A stretch of DNA of 64,000 bases, from NCBI GenBank assembly GCA_029931535.1, contig JAQPZY010001684.1, positions 3,039,001 to 3,103,000 of the forward strand. The letters run 5' to 3'. The position numbers were made by a program, and so were the translations under genes. This document shows positions 48,294 to 60,804 of the stretch, in pieces. This DNA comes from Margaritifera margaritifera (lineage: Eukaryota > Mollusca > Bivalvia > Unionida > Margaritiferidae). The first letter of the stretch is position 1. The number at the start of each line of letters is the position of its first letter. Under the pieces are notes generated by a model. The model did no database searches. It was not told the DNA's origin and saw nothing but the letters and a program-made list of their open reading frames with translations.

Positions 48294-48299
48294 TTTATT
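48294..48299 (-). terminator. Poly(A) signal AATAAA for the coiled-coil gene
   Basis: TTTATT on plus is AATAAA on minus, about 405 bases after the stop codon at 48705. It is the first canonical hexamer found on that strand, and the implied 3' UTR of about 430 bases is ordinary. Confidence 0.55.
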
Positions 48300-48704
48300 G
48301 AAAAGAAAACACTGTGTCATCCAAATATATATGTCACTAAATTGCATATAACAGATACTCATTGTGTGATACATCTTTTCAACAATGTGCCGAGTTCAAT
48401 AAAAGAGTACAGTGTACATCTGAATTGCAAAACAAAGCTTTCAAGAAGATAAGAATGAAAATATCCTAGACAAAAAAAAAAAAAAAACATGTCGGCTTTA
48501 TATGTTTACACAAACCATGTGATGATTGACGAACTTGTCTATCACTATATACAGGATGCATTTCACCCGTATTACGAAATCCGCATAAACTCAGTTACAA
48601 AAACTATAAATCAATTGTTGCTTTTAAACCAACCAATGAAATAAACTGAAGAGAGTAACTGGCGGGGAGAAGTGGGTGGTGGAAGGGATAGGGGAGAACT
48701 ATTT

Positions 48705-50296
48705 TCAGCGTTCATAATGAGATTCTGAAATGGAACCCATGGGTGAATATGGGATCCCTTTGCCCCTTGGGGTTTTGATAGTCTTTGGACTGTTAGGAAT
48801 CTTTCGAATAATTTTGACTTGTACAGTGGACATGACAGGAGCGTCCTGAGGAGACATGGTGAAGTCCAGATGCGGGGGAGATCGCTGGCCCTCGGGAGTT
48901 TTCCTTGGGTTATCCTCAGCAAGGGACCTTGCCTCAATGGGCGGGTTCTTTTGCAGTCGAACCGGTGGCAAGGATGTAAGGCTTCTTTTATTGGCGACAC
49001 TGCTCGGAGACGAGGATCTGGAGCTATTCTTTTCCCAAGCTGTTTTCAACCCCGATTTTGTTGTTCGCGTTCCCATGAATCTCACGTCAATACAAGCCTC
49101 GAGACGATTGAGAAGTTTGGTGGCCTTGTTTGCTAACTCTGAAATTTTGATCAGTTCTGTTTGTTTTCGAATGGCCAGAAGCTCAGCACGAATTGTTACC
49201 GCCTCTTTACGAATGTAATTGTCATTTCTTTCTCTGAATTCCCTCAAACTCATTTCACATTGTTTGTCCTTAACTTCAAGCTTTTCACACATTTTAATGA
49301 TGACCTTCTCTACTTTTGTTTCGCCATGAACAAAAAGCTTCTCCTTGAGATCTAATGCTATGGCAAACATTTCCTGCACAATTTCAACTTCATTTTCTAG
49401 TCTTATTCTCTCCTCTTTGTCAGCTTTTGATCTGAGCTCCAACAATATAATCTTCGTCTCATAGACTTCAAGTTCCTTCCTCAAGAGAGCTTCTCCAGGT
49501 GGAGTCCTTGGGGGCTGAGGTCTGAGAAGTTCTGCTTTAATATCTCTAAGCTCTCTTTGAAGTTCAGCTACCTGTCTTTTCTCATTCTGAAGTTCATATT
49601 CTGATTCCGTCAACTGCTTACACTTTTCTGCTACTTCAGCCACTTGTTTCTCCAATTCATTCTTCATTGCTGTTACTTTCACATCTCCAAGCCGTCTTTC
49701 CTTTATAACCTTTTCACGTTCGTCCCGAGCACTGAGAAGTTCCTTTTCCGCAGTTTTCAGATACTTGTCTCTTTTGTCAATTTCTAGCTTCAATCTCAAA
49801 ATTTCGTCTTGAAATTTGTCTCTTTCCATAAGGATCTCCTTTGCTTCATCGACTACAGCTGCTTTCTTTTCGAGTTCGGCAACCTTCTTTTCAGCATCAT
49901 CAAGAAGCACTTCCTTCTCTTGTAGTGCTTTCTCCAAATCTCTCATCTTGGCTTGAAGTTTTAACGACATGTCCTTATACTTTTCAATGTCTGCTTCTAA
50001 TTGCTTTTGTTTCTTTTCCCAACGTTCCTCTCTTTGTCTTTGTATCTTCAGAATATTGTCATCGCTGGTCTTGTACTGGTCTAGAATGTTCTGTTTTTGT
50101 TCCAGCTCCTTTCGGAGGTTGGAAATGGTCTCGGAACTGTTTCGCAATGACACATCATAATCAGATTGAAGCGCTTGTAATTTGTAATAAAGGTCAGCCG
50201 TATCTTGGAACACTCGGTTCTTCACGAATTCTTTCAACGCTCTGAGTTCGTCGTAAGTCAACTTATTGGCCAGACGCTTCTGTTCCCGAAACAGAG
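48705..50296 (-). CDS. Long coiled-coil protein, 3'-terminal coding exon (partial gene)
   Basis: The exon encodes 529 residues and a TGA stop at 48707-48705. It begins at 50296, directly after a strong acceptor on the minus strand (a T-rich tract ending TTTTTCAG). The exon starts with two bases of a split codon, so at least one upstream exon exists. The 50 in-frame residues before it (hydrophobic, AT-rich codons) are intron read-through. Residues about 1-340 are nearly continuous Glu/Lys/Leu heptads (LQAKMRDLEKALQEKEVLLD, ELEKQVAEVAEKCKQLTESE), a short Pro hinge (RPQPPRTPPGEA) and more coiled coil to about 420. A basic Ser/Pro-rich tail follows (NSSRSSSPSSVANKRS, SPPHLDFTMSPQDAP), resembling phosphorylated or SH3-type linkers. 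The protein is probably a cytoskeletal or ciliary scaffold, but I do not recognise the family. No nearby upstream exon could be found within the window. Confidence 0.8.
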
Positions 50297-50690
50297 CTGA
50301 AAAACAAAGTAAAAACGGTTTGTTAATCACCTGAAATTCATGTACTGAGCACAGAAATGACGAGAAAGAGACCGTCTGCAGGATCATAAAATGAAACATT
50401 AATACTATTAACATGTAAAATTTTAGAGAATAGCACATTTCCATTATGACAATTGAGAAATGAAGCGAGTGTGCTGAGATTAGCAGTGGACTTATACAGT
50501 ATACGTGTATTCGTCACATTGCTTGCAATACTATATAATAATACGGTGTATGTCTCTTTGGTAATAAAGTAGAAGAATAATTTTAGCTATTTAAATACCC
50601 CCCCCCAACCCTTTGTCCCCCCCCCCCAAAAACCACGAAATTCATTCATTTTACATTGGATAAATACTATAATGAGACCGCGATTATTCC
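50297..50690 (-). other. Intron sequence immediately upstream of the terminal exon
   Basis: From 50297 up, the minus strand gives the acceptor and polypyrimidine tract, then AT-rich intronic sequence with C-runs at 50600-50637. No further exon is recognised up to the tandem repeat at 50694. The intron may extend through the whole right part of the window. Confidence 0.5.
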
Positions 50691-50693
50691 TCT

Positions 50694-51262
50694 AACAATC
50701 AATGAAGCGGTAATTTGGTAACTGTAACTAATCAATGAAGCGTTACATTTGGTAATTGTAACTAATCAATGAAGCGGTACATTTGGTAACTGTAACTAAT
50801 CAATGAAGCGATATATTTGGTAACTGTAACTAATCAATGAAGCGGTACATTTGGTAACTGTAACTAATCAATCAAGCAGTACATGTGGTAACTGTAACTA
50901 ATCAATGAAGCGGTACATGTGGTAACTGTAACTAATCAATCAAGCGGTACATTTGTAACTGTAACTAATCAATGAAGCGTTACATTTGGTAACTAACTAA
51001 TCAATGAAGCGGTACATTTGTAATCAATGAAGCGGTACATTTTTTTAACTGTAACTAATCAATCAAGCGGTACATTTGTAACTGTAACTAATCAGTGAAG
51101 CGGTACATTTGGTAACTGTAACTAATCAATGAAACGGTACATTTGTAACTGTAACAAATCAATCAAGCGGTATATTTGGTAACTTTAACTAATCAATCAA
51201 GCGGTACATTTGGTAACTGTAACTAATCAATCGAGCGGTACATTGGTAACTGTAACAAAGTT
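50694..51262. repeat. 34-bp minisatellite, about 16 copies
   Basis: Unit about AATCAATGAAGCGGTACATT plus TGGTAACTGTAACT, period 34 with frequent 1-3-base losses. Copies alternate between AATGAAGCG and AATCAAGCG. Likely lies in the intron of the coiled-coil gene. Confidence 0.9.
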
Positions 51263-51522
51263 GTTTGAAGCATCTATCTTACTAACATGAATATTCCGTT
51301 CACCTTTTCGGAATATATTTTGCTTTGCTGTTTTCATAGAAGATGGAAGGAAGCGGTGTACACTCTTAGTCCACATACCATAGCAATGTTTTGAGAGGTA
51401 AATAAGAAAAACGTCAAGAAGATGGAATTCACACTGATGACCAGTGTTTTATTATGTAACAATCCTGCTTTTCTTTCTTTTTCTTAATTCACTCATTAGG
51501 ATTTTATGCCCCCCTCCCATTT

Positions 51523-51531
51523 CTCTCTCTC

Positions 51532-51567
<36 letters not shown>
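51523..51567. repeat. (CT)n microsatellite
   Basis: CT repeat with one CG interruption, directly left of the MITE at 51578. Confidence 0.95.
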
Positions 51568-51577
51568 AGCATTAAAT

Positions 51578-51711
51578 AAGTGCTTCCCAAACTTGTTTTG
51601 TTCGCAACCCTAAATACCATCTTTTGCGACCCAAAATGCAGTACCAGTATAGGGTCGCGAGGGTCCTCGAGACCCTCATTTGGGTCGCGACCCGCGGTTT
51701 GGGAACCACTG
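51578..51711. mobile_element. hAT/Charlie-like MITE, 134 bp
   Basis: Ends AAGTGCTTCCCAAAC (51578-51592) and GTTTGGGAACCACTG (51697-51711) are inverted with two mismatches and match the CAGTGGTTCCCAAAC-type ends known from Charlie-like hAT elements. Flanks CATTAAAT (51570-51577) and CCTTAAAT (51712-51719) are an 8-bp target duplication with one change. The interior carries GGGTCGCGACC-type palindromes, also usual for this group. Non-coding. Confidence 0.8.
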
Positions 51712-51719
51712 CCTTAAAT

Positions 51720-52093
51720 AATAGCGGTCGATGTCAATGTTTACATCTGTCATACTTCCTGGTCTATTATTGGACCTTTTGAATAATTTATGAGCTACCT
51801 ATGTTGATCTAGGGCATGGTTTGCCTAATCCAAGTCAGAAATAGTAAGCATTCGGTGTGTAGGAGATAGTATATAAAATATCGATACCATGGTCGGTTTA
51901 TGTGTACAAAGTGAGACCTAATCAATCATTATTTGACCTCGTTGATCTGAGTATGGGCATTTGGTGGAACCCCACAAATGTATTTCATTATGATTTGCAC
52001 CATGAATAGTTTTCACAGTAGCTGTGCAGTGTCTTCAAGAGCAACAATGACCATTATATCATTTTTTTCAGTATCTGAATTGAAGTTTAAAGT
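51720..52093. other. Non-coding stretch, probably intronic
   Basis: No gene or element recognised between two MITEs. Confidence 0.45.
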
Positions 52094-52104
52094 TTTGAAT
52101 ATAA

Positions 52105-52296
52105 TGGCGGCGCGAGGGTTCCTCCCCGCTTCTAAATATAAGTTTTGTGAAGAATTGCCCACGTTACACTAAGATGAGGTGAAATATTATGAAAATTCAG
52201 CTGCAAAAAAAAAAAAAAAAAAAAAAAAGTTCCCAACGAAGCCTGGTGCCCAGGCGCAATTGCCTCCCCAACCGCCATCCCCTCGCGCCGCCACAG
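52105..52296. mobile_element. MITE with 14-bp inverted ends and 11-bp target duplication
   Basis: TGGCGGCGCGAGGG at 52105-52118 recurs inverted at 52280-52293. TTTGAATATAA occurs at 52094-52104 and 52297-52307, an exact 11-bp duplication, with three extra bases (CAG) between the right repeat and the duplication. The interior holds an A run of about 25 bases and a GC-rich half. A 9-11-bp duplication suggests a Mutator-like element, but other groups are possible. Confidence 0.75.
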
Positions 52297-52309
52297 TTTG
52301 AATATAATA

Positions 52310-53542
52310 GTGAATAATTCCAAATAATAAATAAACAAATACGAACTAAAAAGTTAAAGAACGAATTAAGATAAATGAAGGAATGAATGAACGAGATCAA
52401 ATCAGATGAAAGGATAGATAAGATCGGATGAATAACTGACTGGAAACAATTTTTTATTTTCATCATATTTGATGAAACTTCCAAATTGTCCTACAAGTTA
52501 CTAAGTTCTATTGAAATATATAATTGAACTCTTCAATAAGCATTACTAATTCATGTAGTATGTTTATATTAATGTTTATCACTGCAACATACTAAAAGAA
52601 AACAGTTTTACAAAAGAACGGACTTGACGGTAAAAAGCAAAGACAATTATCAAGAAAAAACGTCGCAGTTTACAGTCGAAATGCAGGCAAACATTGTTTG
52701 ACGTGAACTCGCTTTCAAAAAAAAAAAAAAAAAAAAAAGACGGATTCTAAATGCAGCGAGTTGTAAATACTTGCCTCATGGAATCTTGCGTTCGTGCTAA
52801 TGCATTAATCAGGCCAAATTACCTTCAGACTGAAATACACCCAAATGACCTCCAGCTAGAATTAGGTGAACCTCATAATTTAAATTGATGAAAATCTAAC
52901 ACAACGTACAAAATTGAATACCTATTGAATTTGACGACACAAATTAGACGTTATTTCTTTCGCCGATAGCCTCAATCCTATTATTTTTTATTCATCGGAG
53001 GCTCGTTGATGCAATACAAGAACCAGTGGCATGAAGATTAAACACCTGATAACTTCCTAATAAAGGTCCAAAGCATTATTTATCTCGATGTTATGAACAG
53101 AGCCGAGATTGTTTCTATTTCAAATTGGGATTTGGGTTCATAGATATACCATTTAAGTGTTTAATTAGCACAGCATCATTTCATTAGCGCAGTTAGCAGC
53201 ATACACTAGACTTTTCTTTTCTTTTTTCTTTCTTTCTTTTGCTGGAGGGGGGTCAAAATATTTTTTTTATCATTCTAAATAGGGTCGTTTCAGCTTAAAA
53301 GTGATAAAAAAACCCTGGTCATTAATTCATTAAACTTTTCAATTCAAATGCTCGTATATTTAATCAAAACTATTTTCTTAGAAAACACAGTTTTACTCAA
53401 AGGAAAACTTTCAAAATATCATAAGAAAATTTAAAGGTGAAAAGTATTCCGTACTGTGTTATCAATATCTTTGGAGATATTTATCTCAAAGTTGAAACTC
53501 TCAGATTTAAGACCATGACTCACAATTTAAAATGTACTGATA
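52310..53542. other. Non-coding stretch
   Basis: AT-rich, no gene recognised. Contains an A run at 52718-52738 and GAATGA-type short repeats near 52380. Probably intronic to the coiled-coil gene. Confidence 0.45.
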
Positions 53543-55090
53543 TCAGATGTGTATACATATAGCCATGTTGTTTTATACTTAGGTCCCAGATGTGTATACA
53601 TATAGCCATGTTGGTTTATTCTTAGGTCTCAGATGTGTATACATATAGACATGTTGTTTTATACTTAGGTCTCAGATGTGTATACATATAGACATGTTGT
53701 TTTATTCTTAGGTCTCAGATGTGTATACATATAGCCATGTTGTTTTATACTTAGGTCTCAGATGTGTATACATATAGACATGTTGTTTTATACTTAGGTC
53801 TCAGATGTGTATACATATAGCCATATTGGTTTATACTTAGGTCTCAGATGTGTATACATATAGACATGTTGGTTTATTCTTAGGTCCCAGATGTGTATAC
53901 ATATAGCCATGTTGGTTTATTCTTAGGTCCCAGATGTGTATACATATAGCCATGTTGGTTTATTCTTAGGTCCCAGATGTGTATACATATAGCCATGTTG
54001 GTTTTTTCTTAGGTCTCAGATGTGTATACATATAGACATGTTGGTTTATTCTTAGGTTCCAGATGTGTATACATATAGCCATGTTGGTTTATTCTTAGGT
54101 CTCAGATGTGTATACATATAGTCATGTTGGTTTATACTTAGGTCTCAGATGTGTATACATATAGCCATGTTGGTTTATACTTAGGTCTCAGATGTGTATA
54201 CATATAGACATGTTGGTTTATTCTTAGGTCTCAGATCTGTATACATATATCCATGTTGGTTTATTCTTAGGTCCCAGATGTGTATACATATAGCCATGTT
54301 GGTTTATTCTTAGGTCTCAGATGTGTATACATATAGCCATGTTGGTTTAGTCTTAGGTCTCAGATGTTTATACATATCCATGTTGTTTTATACTTAGGTC
54401 TCAGATGTGTATACATATAGCCATGTTGATTTATACTTAGGTCCCAGATGTGTATACATATAGCCATGTTGATTTATACTTAGGTCCCAGATGTGTATAC
54501 ATATAACAATGTTGGTTTATACTTAGGTCCCAGATGTGTATACATATAACAATGTTGTTTTATACTAAAGAAACAGATGTGTATACATATATCAATGTTC
54601 GTTTATATTAAGGTCCCAGATGTGTATACATATAGCAATATTGATTTATACTAAGATCCCAGATGTATATGCATATAGCAATGTCGGCTTATACTGAGGT
54701 CCCAGATGTATATGCATATAGCAATGTCGGCTTATACTGAGGTCCCAGATGTATATGCATATAGCAATGTCGGCTTATACTGAGGTCCCAGATGTATGTG
54801 CATATAGCAATGTCGGCTTATACTGAGGTCCCAGATGTATATGCATATAGCAATGTCGGCTTATACTGAGGTCCCAGATGTATATGCATATAGCAATGTC
54901 GGCTTATACTGAGGTCCCAGATGTATATGCATATAGCAATATTGATTTATACTAAGATCCCAGATGTGTATGCATATAGCAATGTCGGCTTATACTGAGG
55001 TCCCAGATGTGTATAAATATAGCAAAATTAGTTAATACTAAGATCCCAGATGTGTATACGTATAGCAAAGTTGATTTATACTAAGGTCCA
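53543..55090. repeat. 43-bp minisatellite, about 36 copies with subfamilies
   Basis: Unit about CAGATGTGTATACATATAGC plus CATGTTGGTTTATTCTTAGGTCT; adjacent starts at 53641 and 53684 give period 43. The left two thirds belong to this type. From about 54660 to 54980 a second type dominates (GTATATGCATATAGCAATGT then CGGCTTATACTGAGG), with near-identical neighbouring units. This shows separate recent expansions. Confidence 0.95.
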
Positions 55091-55092
55091 GA

Positions 55093-55205
<113 letters not shown>

Positions 55206-55689
55206 ATATTGAGTTTATGACAATTTGAATTTATATATGATATATAGTGATATCCAGTGACTGTCACCAAGGCGACGGAGCACTGGTCTGGCCTCTCCAT
55301 TTAAAAAAAATGATTCTATTCCAAATCTTATTTGAAGATATTCTGACTAATCAAACGGCTGCATTTGTACATTTCCAGTAAGTTCTCTATGTTTGGAGTA
55401 ACATTTGATACTCGAAACGTTGAGTAAATTCCTAGCCCCTTGGCAGAGCAGTCATGGGCCCCAAAAATAGTTGCATTTTTTTCTTTTTTTATAAATAAAA
55501 ACCTGTGTACAGGTTTGTATATAAAACCTGTAGTAATCTACCATAACTTAGATTCTTTTACTGCAAAGATTAATTTATTTTTTATAACTGTGTTGACGGT
55601 GGGCCCTTAGAAATCGCCCTGTTCCTGGGCAATTTTCCCCCAGCCCCCCTCCTCCCCCACCCTCGGCGGGCCTACACTGAACGCACAAA
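55206..55689. other. Non-coding stretch
   Basis: No gene recognised. Contains a C-rich block at 55628-55662. Confidence 0.45.
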
Positions 55690-55896
55690 TACGTCTTTGT
55701 TTTGTTTCTGTTTTGTTGGTTTTAACAGAACTTCTAACACATTATTGGCTATATCATACCGTAAAAATGGGAAGTTAGTGTATTTCCCAAGGACTCACTG
55801 AGGCAGTCGACCTGGGTTGGCCTGGGCGGGTATCAAACCCGCGACCCTTGGATTACGAGTATTACTCTCTACTAACTGAAGAACCGCGGCTCCCTA
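55690..55896 (-). mobile_element. tRNA-derived SINE (family 1, copy B)
   Basis: On the minus strand it begins with GGGAGCCGCGGTTCTTCAGT and has a B-box-like GCGGGTTTGATACCCGCC (55834-55851). The CTCAGTGAGTCCTTGGGAAA body and an AAAACCAACAAAACAG tail follow, aligning in order with copy A at 37.8 kb. The A-box is weakened (TCAGTTAGTAGAG). Two copies in opposite orientation 18 kb apart establish the family. Confidence 0.75.
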
Positions 55897-57500
55897 CTAA
55901 TATGCATGCTAATTCCAAATTGAAACACATCACTCTTTTAAAATCGAAACTAATAATTTATATTTCCTATTTTCAAAAAAAGTAAACAGCATCAAAACTT
56001 TATTGTTATTCGCAAGTCTTTCTGAAAGATCTGATGATTTTCATTTTTATCGGTAAGCGGTTCATACTGGGTAGAAAAGTTTTACAGCAAAATTATTTTG
56101 ATATAAGATATATATTTTCCAAAAATAATGTGTTTCATTTTACAAATGTATAAGAACATCACTGTTTGAGTAGATATTTAAAAAATGAAGTAATTTGGTG
56201 GATTTCCTTCAATAACGATGTACACCACCTTTGGCATGGGTAATAAATCTTGCTTCTGCAAGAGAAGCAATTCGAAAGGACAAAATTATCTGAACAAAAC
56301 ATTCCTTCAGTACCGACAAATCTTTTTTAACGATGGAATATGTAAAGATTTTACCGGATTCGATCACTAAATGATTATCAGCGGTCAAAAATACAATTGG
56401 TATTTTTTCTTTTTAGAGATATATCAGTTATTTCCAATTCATCAATGACTGAATTCACATAAAATAAAAGGACATAAACAAATTCAGTCAAGTACCTGAC
56501 TATAAATAGTAACAAGTATAAAATTCACAGACTCTGAGCAGCACCCGCGGCTTTGTAAAGAGTGTATAAACTTTGTCCCATTAGGTGTAATCTCCGATTG
56601 CCGAGAGGATCAGGGGATTGGGCGAGAACAACTCTGATCAGTGATCATTGGTTCAAGCACAAACGGTGGAGATGTGTCTTTTTTCTCCCAGACCTCATTT
56701 AAAATTAGACTTGTATTTGCAAAACATGTATGTCTCCACCGAAGACCAAAAAGTCCCCCACTGTAAAACAAAAGGTGTAAGTCCATAAAAACCATTAACT
56801 TGAAAAATATTTTAAAATATTACTTTAATGGTATGAAAATCTAGTCAATTCATATACATATGCACACAAACATGCATGCTAAATTTCAGTTGGTTACTTC
56901 AGGTGTTTTTTGCTTAATAGTGCTAATACTGTTTTAGTCAAACAACGTTCAAGTCTCAAAAGTGCAAACATGTGTAAACAAAATTGAAAAAAAAGTTGTA
57001 ATGGCCTGAAAATATAATCATGTCATCTACACATAAATACAAATAGGCCTACCAAGTTTCATTTCTTTGCCTTAAGTGGTTTTCGCTTAATAATGACAAT
57101 AATTTATTTGTAAAAAAAAGTCTACGCCCACAAATGTGTAAAAAACACCACCCGAAAAACAACGTTAATGCCCTGAAAAATATAATCAGGCCATCTACAT
57201 ATGCATACACAGGTACCAGCCAAATTTAATTTGTCTACATTGAGTGGATTTTTATACAATCTTTTTAGTAAGCTTGTCTGGACAGACGTACGAGCGGACA
57301 TACTGATGTACGAATGAACAGACAGATCGACATGACAAATCAAGATGTCCTGCTTGCAATCAGTTGGGGAATAAAAACTGGAAAACAAGAAGAACGAGAA
57401 CTCTTTATTGTCATGGAAATGCGAGACCATGGATTAACAAATATCCTTAATCCAAGATTTAAAATCCGAAATCAATATATGTAGAGTCTCTTGTTAATTG

Positions 57501-57504
<4 letters not shown>
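55897..57504. other. Non-coding stretch with a diverged internal duplication
   Basis: The segments near 56840-56960 and 57010-57120 and a weaker one near 57170-57250 share ATAATCATGTCATCTACACA-like and AAATTTCAGTTGGTTACTTC/AAGTTTCATTTCTTTGCCTT-like blocks in order, about 165 bases apart. This suggests a decayed tandem repeat. No coding signal. Confidence 0.45.
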
Positions 57505-57579
<75 letters not shown>

Positions 57580-57741
57580 ATTGATATACTTGTAGAAGTG
57601 ATGGTGTCCATTACACTTATTATGTAGGTTTCTAATTCTTGAAAATAGATGCTGGTCACGTACTTTTATAAAAGAAAAGATGATGAATATTTGATGGGCA
57701 GAGAATGCATGTAGATGGCAGTGAGGTTCAGAAGTACACGC

Positions 57742-57806
<65 letters not shown>
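57505..57806. repeat. (CA)n at 57505-57577 and (GA)n at 57748-57806
   Basis: Two pure dinucleotide tracts 170 bases apart. Open frames overlapping them are repeat translations. Confidence 0.95.
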
Positions 57807-57809
<3 letters not shown>

Positions 57810-58514
57810 GAATGAGATGACTTGAGTTGATCATTAGAATATACAAATTTTAATAAATATTTTGAGTAATAAATAATAATATTACTGACATTAAAAACAA
57901 ACATCCTTGAAAATTATCGCAATTAATTTTCTTTCCCATATCTCATCTTTCTCGACCCCCCCCCCCCCCACACACACACACACACACTTGCTATTTCACA
58001 CACTTGCTACTTGCGACATCTTCTAACTGCCTCTGGCCAAGCGCGATGATTGTCAGTCAACTAGTGTATAACATAAATTCCAATGGCTCCCTTACCAATC
58101 GAATCACCCAGTTTGATCACACCCTAGAAAGGTGCACTATTTTAATCTTGGTAGCGACTCCAGTGTACGACATATATTGTCTTTAAGAAGTAATCTTGTA
58201 CAAAAAAATAACATAAATTTGTAACATTCAATATTTTGGGAGTAAAACAAAAGTGATTTGCAAGCGACTTAAATCCTTAACAAATATACACAGTGTTGCT
58301 ATTTGTCATTTTTATCGTGATACCATATTGGATGAAGCTGCGGATCACATAATTCTTATAACTTTTAATCCATTTAATTAGTTCTTACAAAATTGTACGA
58401 TCGATACAAAAAACTTTGTTCCATCAAACTTGTTACATAGGTGTCTAATTGAAAGTCTTCAATGAATTATAAAAGAAACTGGTTTCAATGGAAAGAACGA
58501 AGCTGTCATTCAGA
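57807..58514. other. Non-coding stretch, C-run and (CA)n at 57956-57988
   Basis: Contains a C run followed by CA repeats. No gene recognised. Confidence 0.5.
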
Positions 58515-58519
58515 TGTAC

Positions 58520-58790
58520 AGTTCTTATTACATTTACGGTTATAACACTTAAGGCAGTTTGTTATGTTTACAGTTATTACACTTACGGCAGTTTTATTAT
58601 ATTTAAGGTTATTACACTATGGCAGTTTACTACATTTACGTTTATTACACTTACGGCAGTTTATTACATTTACGTTATAACACATATTGCAGTTTATTAC
58701 ATTTACGATTATTACACTTACGGAAGTTTATTACATTTACTGTTATTACACTTGCAGCAGTTTATTACATTTACGGGTTTAACATAGGGC
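58520..58790. repeat. 33-34-bp tandem repeat, about 8 copies
   Basis: Units such as GTTTATTACATTTACGTTTA plus TTACACTTACGGCA recur with small length changes. Overlapping open frames (repeat GSLLHLRLLHL style) are artefacts of the array. Confidence 0.85.
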
Positions 58791-59462
58791 ACATTTCATG
58801 GGTAGCAAGTGTCGTACACTTTCTAGTGACTATGGTGTACGACTACTGGCCACTTGAAGCACATGGAGGTGGACGATAGGTAACTTTAGTAATTCCTAAA
58901 ATGTGCCTGATTTATCACATTTGTATGGAAATGTCCCAGCCAATTTGCATGTGTCACAGGAAAACAAGTTCCAGATTGCACGAAGTCTTCGAGTATGATT
59001 ATTGACACAAGAGCTAAAAAGATTCTCTTCCCTGTGTATGCAGATGACGTATAACTTCAGATACGTTAATTGTCTCCATCCGTCACACAAGAATAAACCA
59101 ATGAAATCGTCTTCCAAGTTGCTAAGCATGACAGTGCACATGCGCAAAATGTGCTTGTTTAGTCCTGTAAATGTTCCTAAGGTGCATTAGAATACTTACT
59201 TGAACACCTCAGAATTTCGAAAGCATGTAATCATGTGCAATTATGCAAAAAAAAAAAAAAAAAAAAAAAAGGAAAAGAAAACAATCAAACCTTGTCTATC
59301 ATTAACATGTCAAATGTTTGTGATGAGATGATGAATGAAAAAGATACTACTCTAACAGGGTTATCATTTAATTTACTAAGATAAATTAAGTCCGATTTTT
59401 CTCTGACCTTTCCCACCCCATGTTAGATACAGCATTTGGACCGGTACCTTGGGATACACATC
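58791..59462. other. Non-coding stretch with an A run at 59247-59271
   Basis: No gene recognised. The A run of about 25 bases could be a retroposon tail, but no body was identified. Confidence 0.45.
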
Positions 59463-59775
59463 CCATCATAACAGTCCAAATGCTACTATCTAATACAGGA
59501 TGGCAAAGGTCAGACCCATCCCATCATAACAGTCCAAATGCTTGTATCTAACACGAGATGGCAAAGGTCAGACCCATCCCATCATAACAGTCCAAACACT
59601 AGTATCTAACACGAGATGGCAAATATCAGACCTACCCCATCATAACTGTCCGAATACTAGCATCTAATACAGGATGGCAAAGGTCAGAACTACCAAATCA
59701 TAGCAGTCTGAATACTTTTATCCAATATAGGATGGCAAAGACCCTCGCCATCATAACACTCCAAATACTTTTATA
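59463..59775. repeat. 58-bp tandem repeat, about 5 copies
   Basis: CCATCATAACAGTCCAAATG starts at 59463, 59521, 59579 and 59637, period 58, each with ATCTAACACGAGATGGCAAA. Later copies are shortened and diverged. A related half-unit lies at about 59423-59440. Confidence 0.9.
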
Positions 59776-60804
59776 TCACACGGGACGGTAAATATCAGAG
59801 GACAAAGATAAACTAAAAACTTAACTTCTCGTAAGTTTGAAGTTAAGTAAGAGAAAAAATGGTCTACAACGAAAGTAAATACAAAACATAAAAGTTGTGC
59901 ACACAACTCGTATGTTTTGAAACTACTAATATATTGGCCTTTGCTAATTTTCGAAAGAAAAACAAAATGCCTGAGCCAAACGCGATTATTTACTGAGACT
60001 GAACTCAAAATTAGATTTGTTTTTGACAAGGTCAGGTCTCAAAGTTTCCTGAAAATTTAAGTTTGTACCGTTTGATTTTCACTGAATATAAAGCACTTGT
60101 TTACACGCACGTGAACTGGAATTCTGGCAGGTGATACAGTCGTTATATACGTTTTTCACATGCTAAATGTTTCTCTAAAGGACCGTATGCGGCTCTCTAA
60201 GTCAAAATGTGTGCCGGTACATGTGGGAACAAATTCTGCACGAAGACGAAGCCTAAGGTTTAAATGTCTTTTTTGAGAGCTCTGGCAAACAGCTTGAATT
60301 AAAATTGTGTATGTTCTCTATTCTTATGTGAATAGCAGTTACACTTTACTATTTTTGAAATGCGCTCAATCGTCACATGCGATTTCGGTGTTTGAATACA
60401 GTCAATATCTCAAATTCGTACACGTCAAACAAGCTAGAACCGACCCGATCATGTATTTTTTTTACATTCGAACCATGTATTTTTTACATTCGAACTGGTA
60501 AACAATCGATCACACGCATTGCATACATCAGCTTTCACGTGCACTTAATATAAGAAGCATTCAACAAGGATTACTGCGAAGCAAAAATGTCTACCGACTC
60601 TATCAAAAATAATTATTCTCTAATTTTGTAATTATAGGGCATGAAAAAGAAATACTTGGATACATGCCACACATCTACCGTGTTTAGATCTAGAATTTGT
60701 ACGGTAAGAATAATTTCCCCTGTCTGTATTAAAGATATGATCTGCGATGCTGGAAAATCTGTAATTTTTAAGAACCTATCTACTGGCGTGTAAGTCAGAT
60801 CCAA
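59776..60804. other. Non-coding stretch
   Basis: A minus-strand frame at 60029-59751 has no recognised motif. No gene supported. Confidence 0.45.

Noticed and set aside
49841..50245. 134-codon plus-strand frame
   Set aside because: Antisense shadow of the coiled-coil exon.
50297..50444. ATG at 50444 as the start of the coiled-coil gene, giving a signal-peptide-like N-terminus
   Set aside because: A strong splice acceptor at 50297-50298 with a pyrimidine tract, and a sharp change in composition, show these codons are intron.
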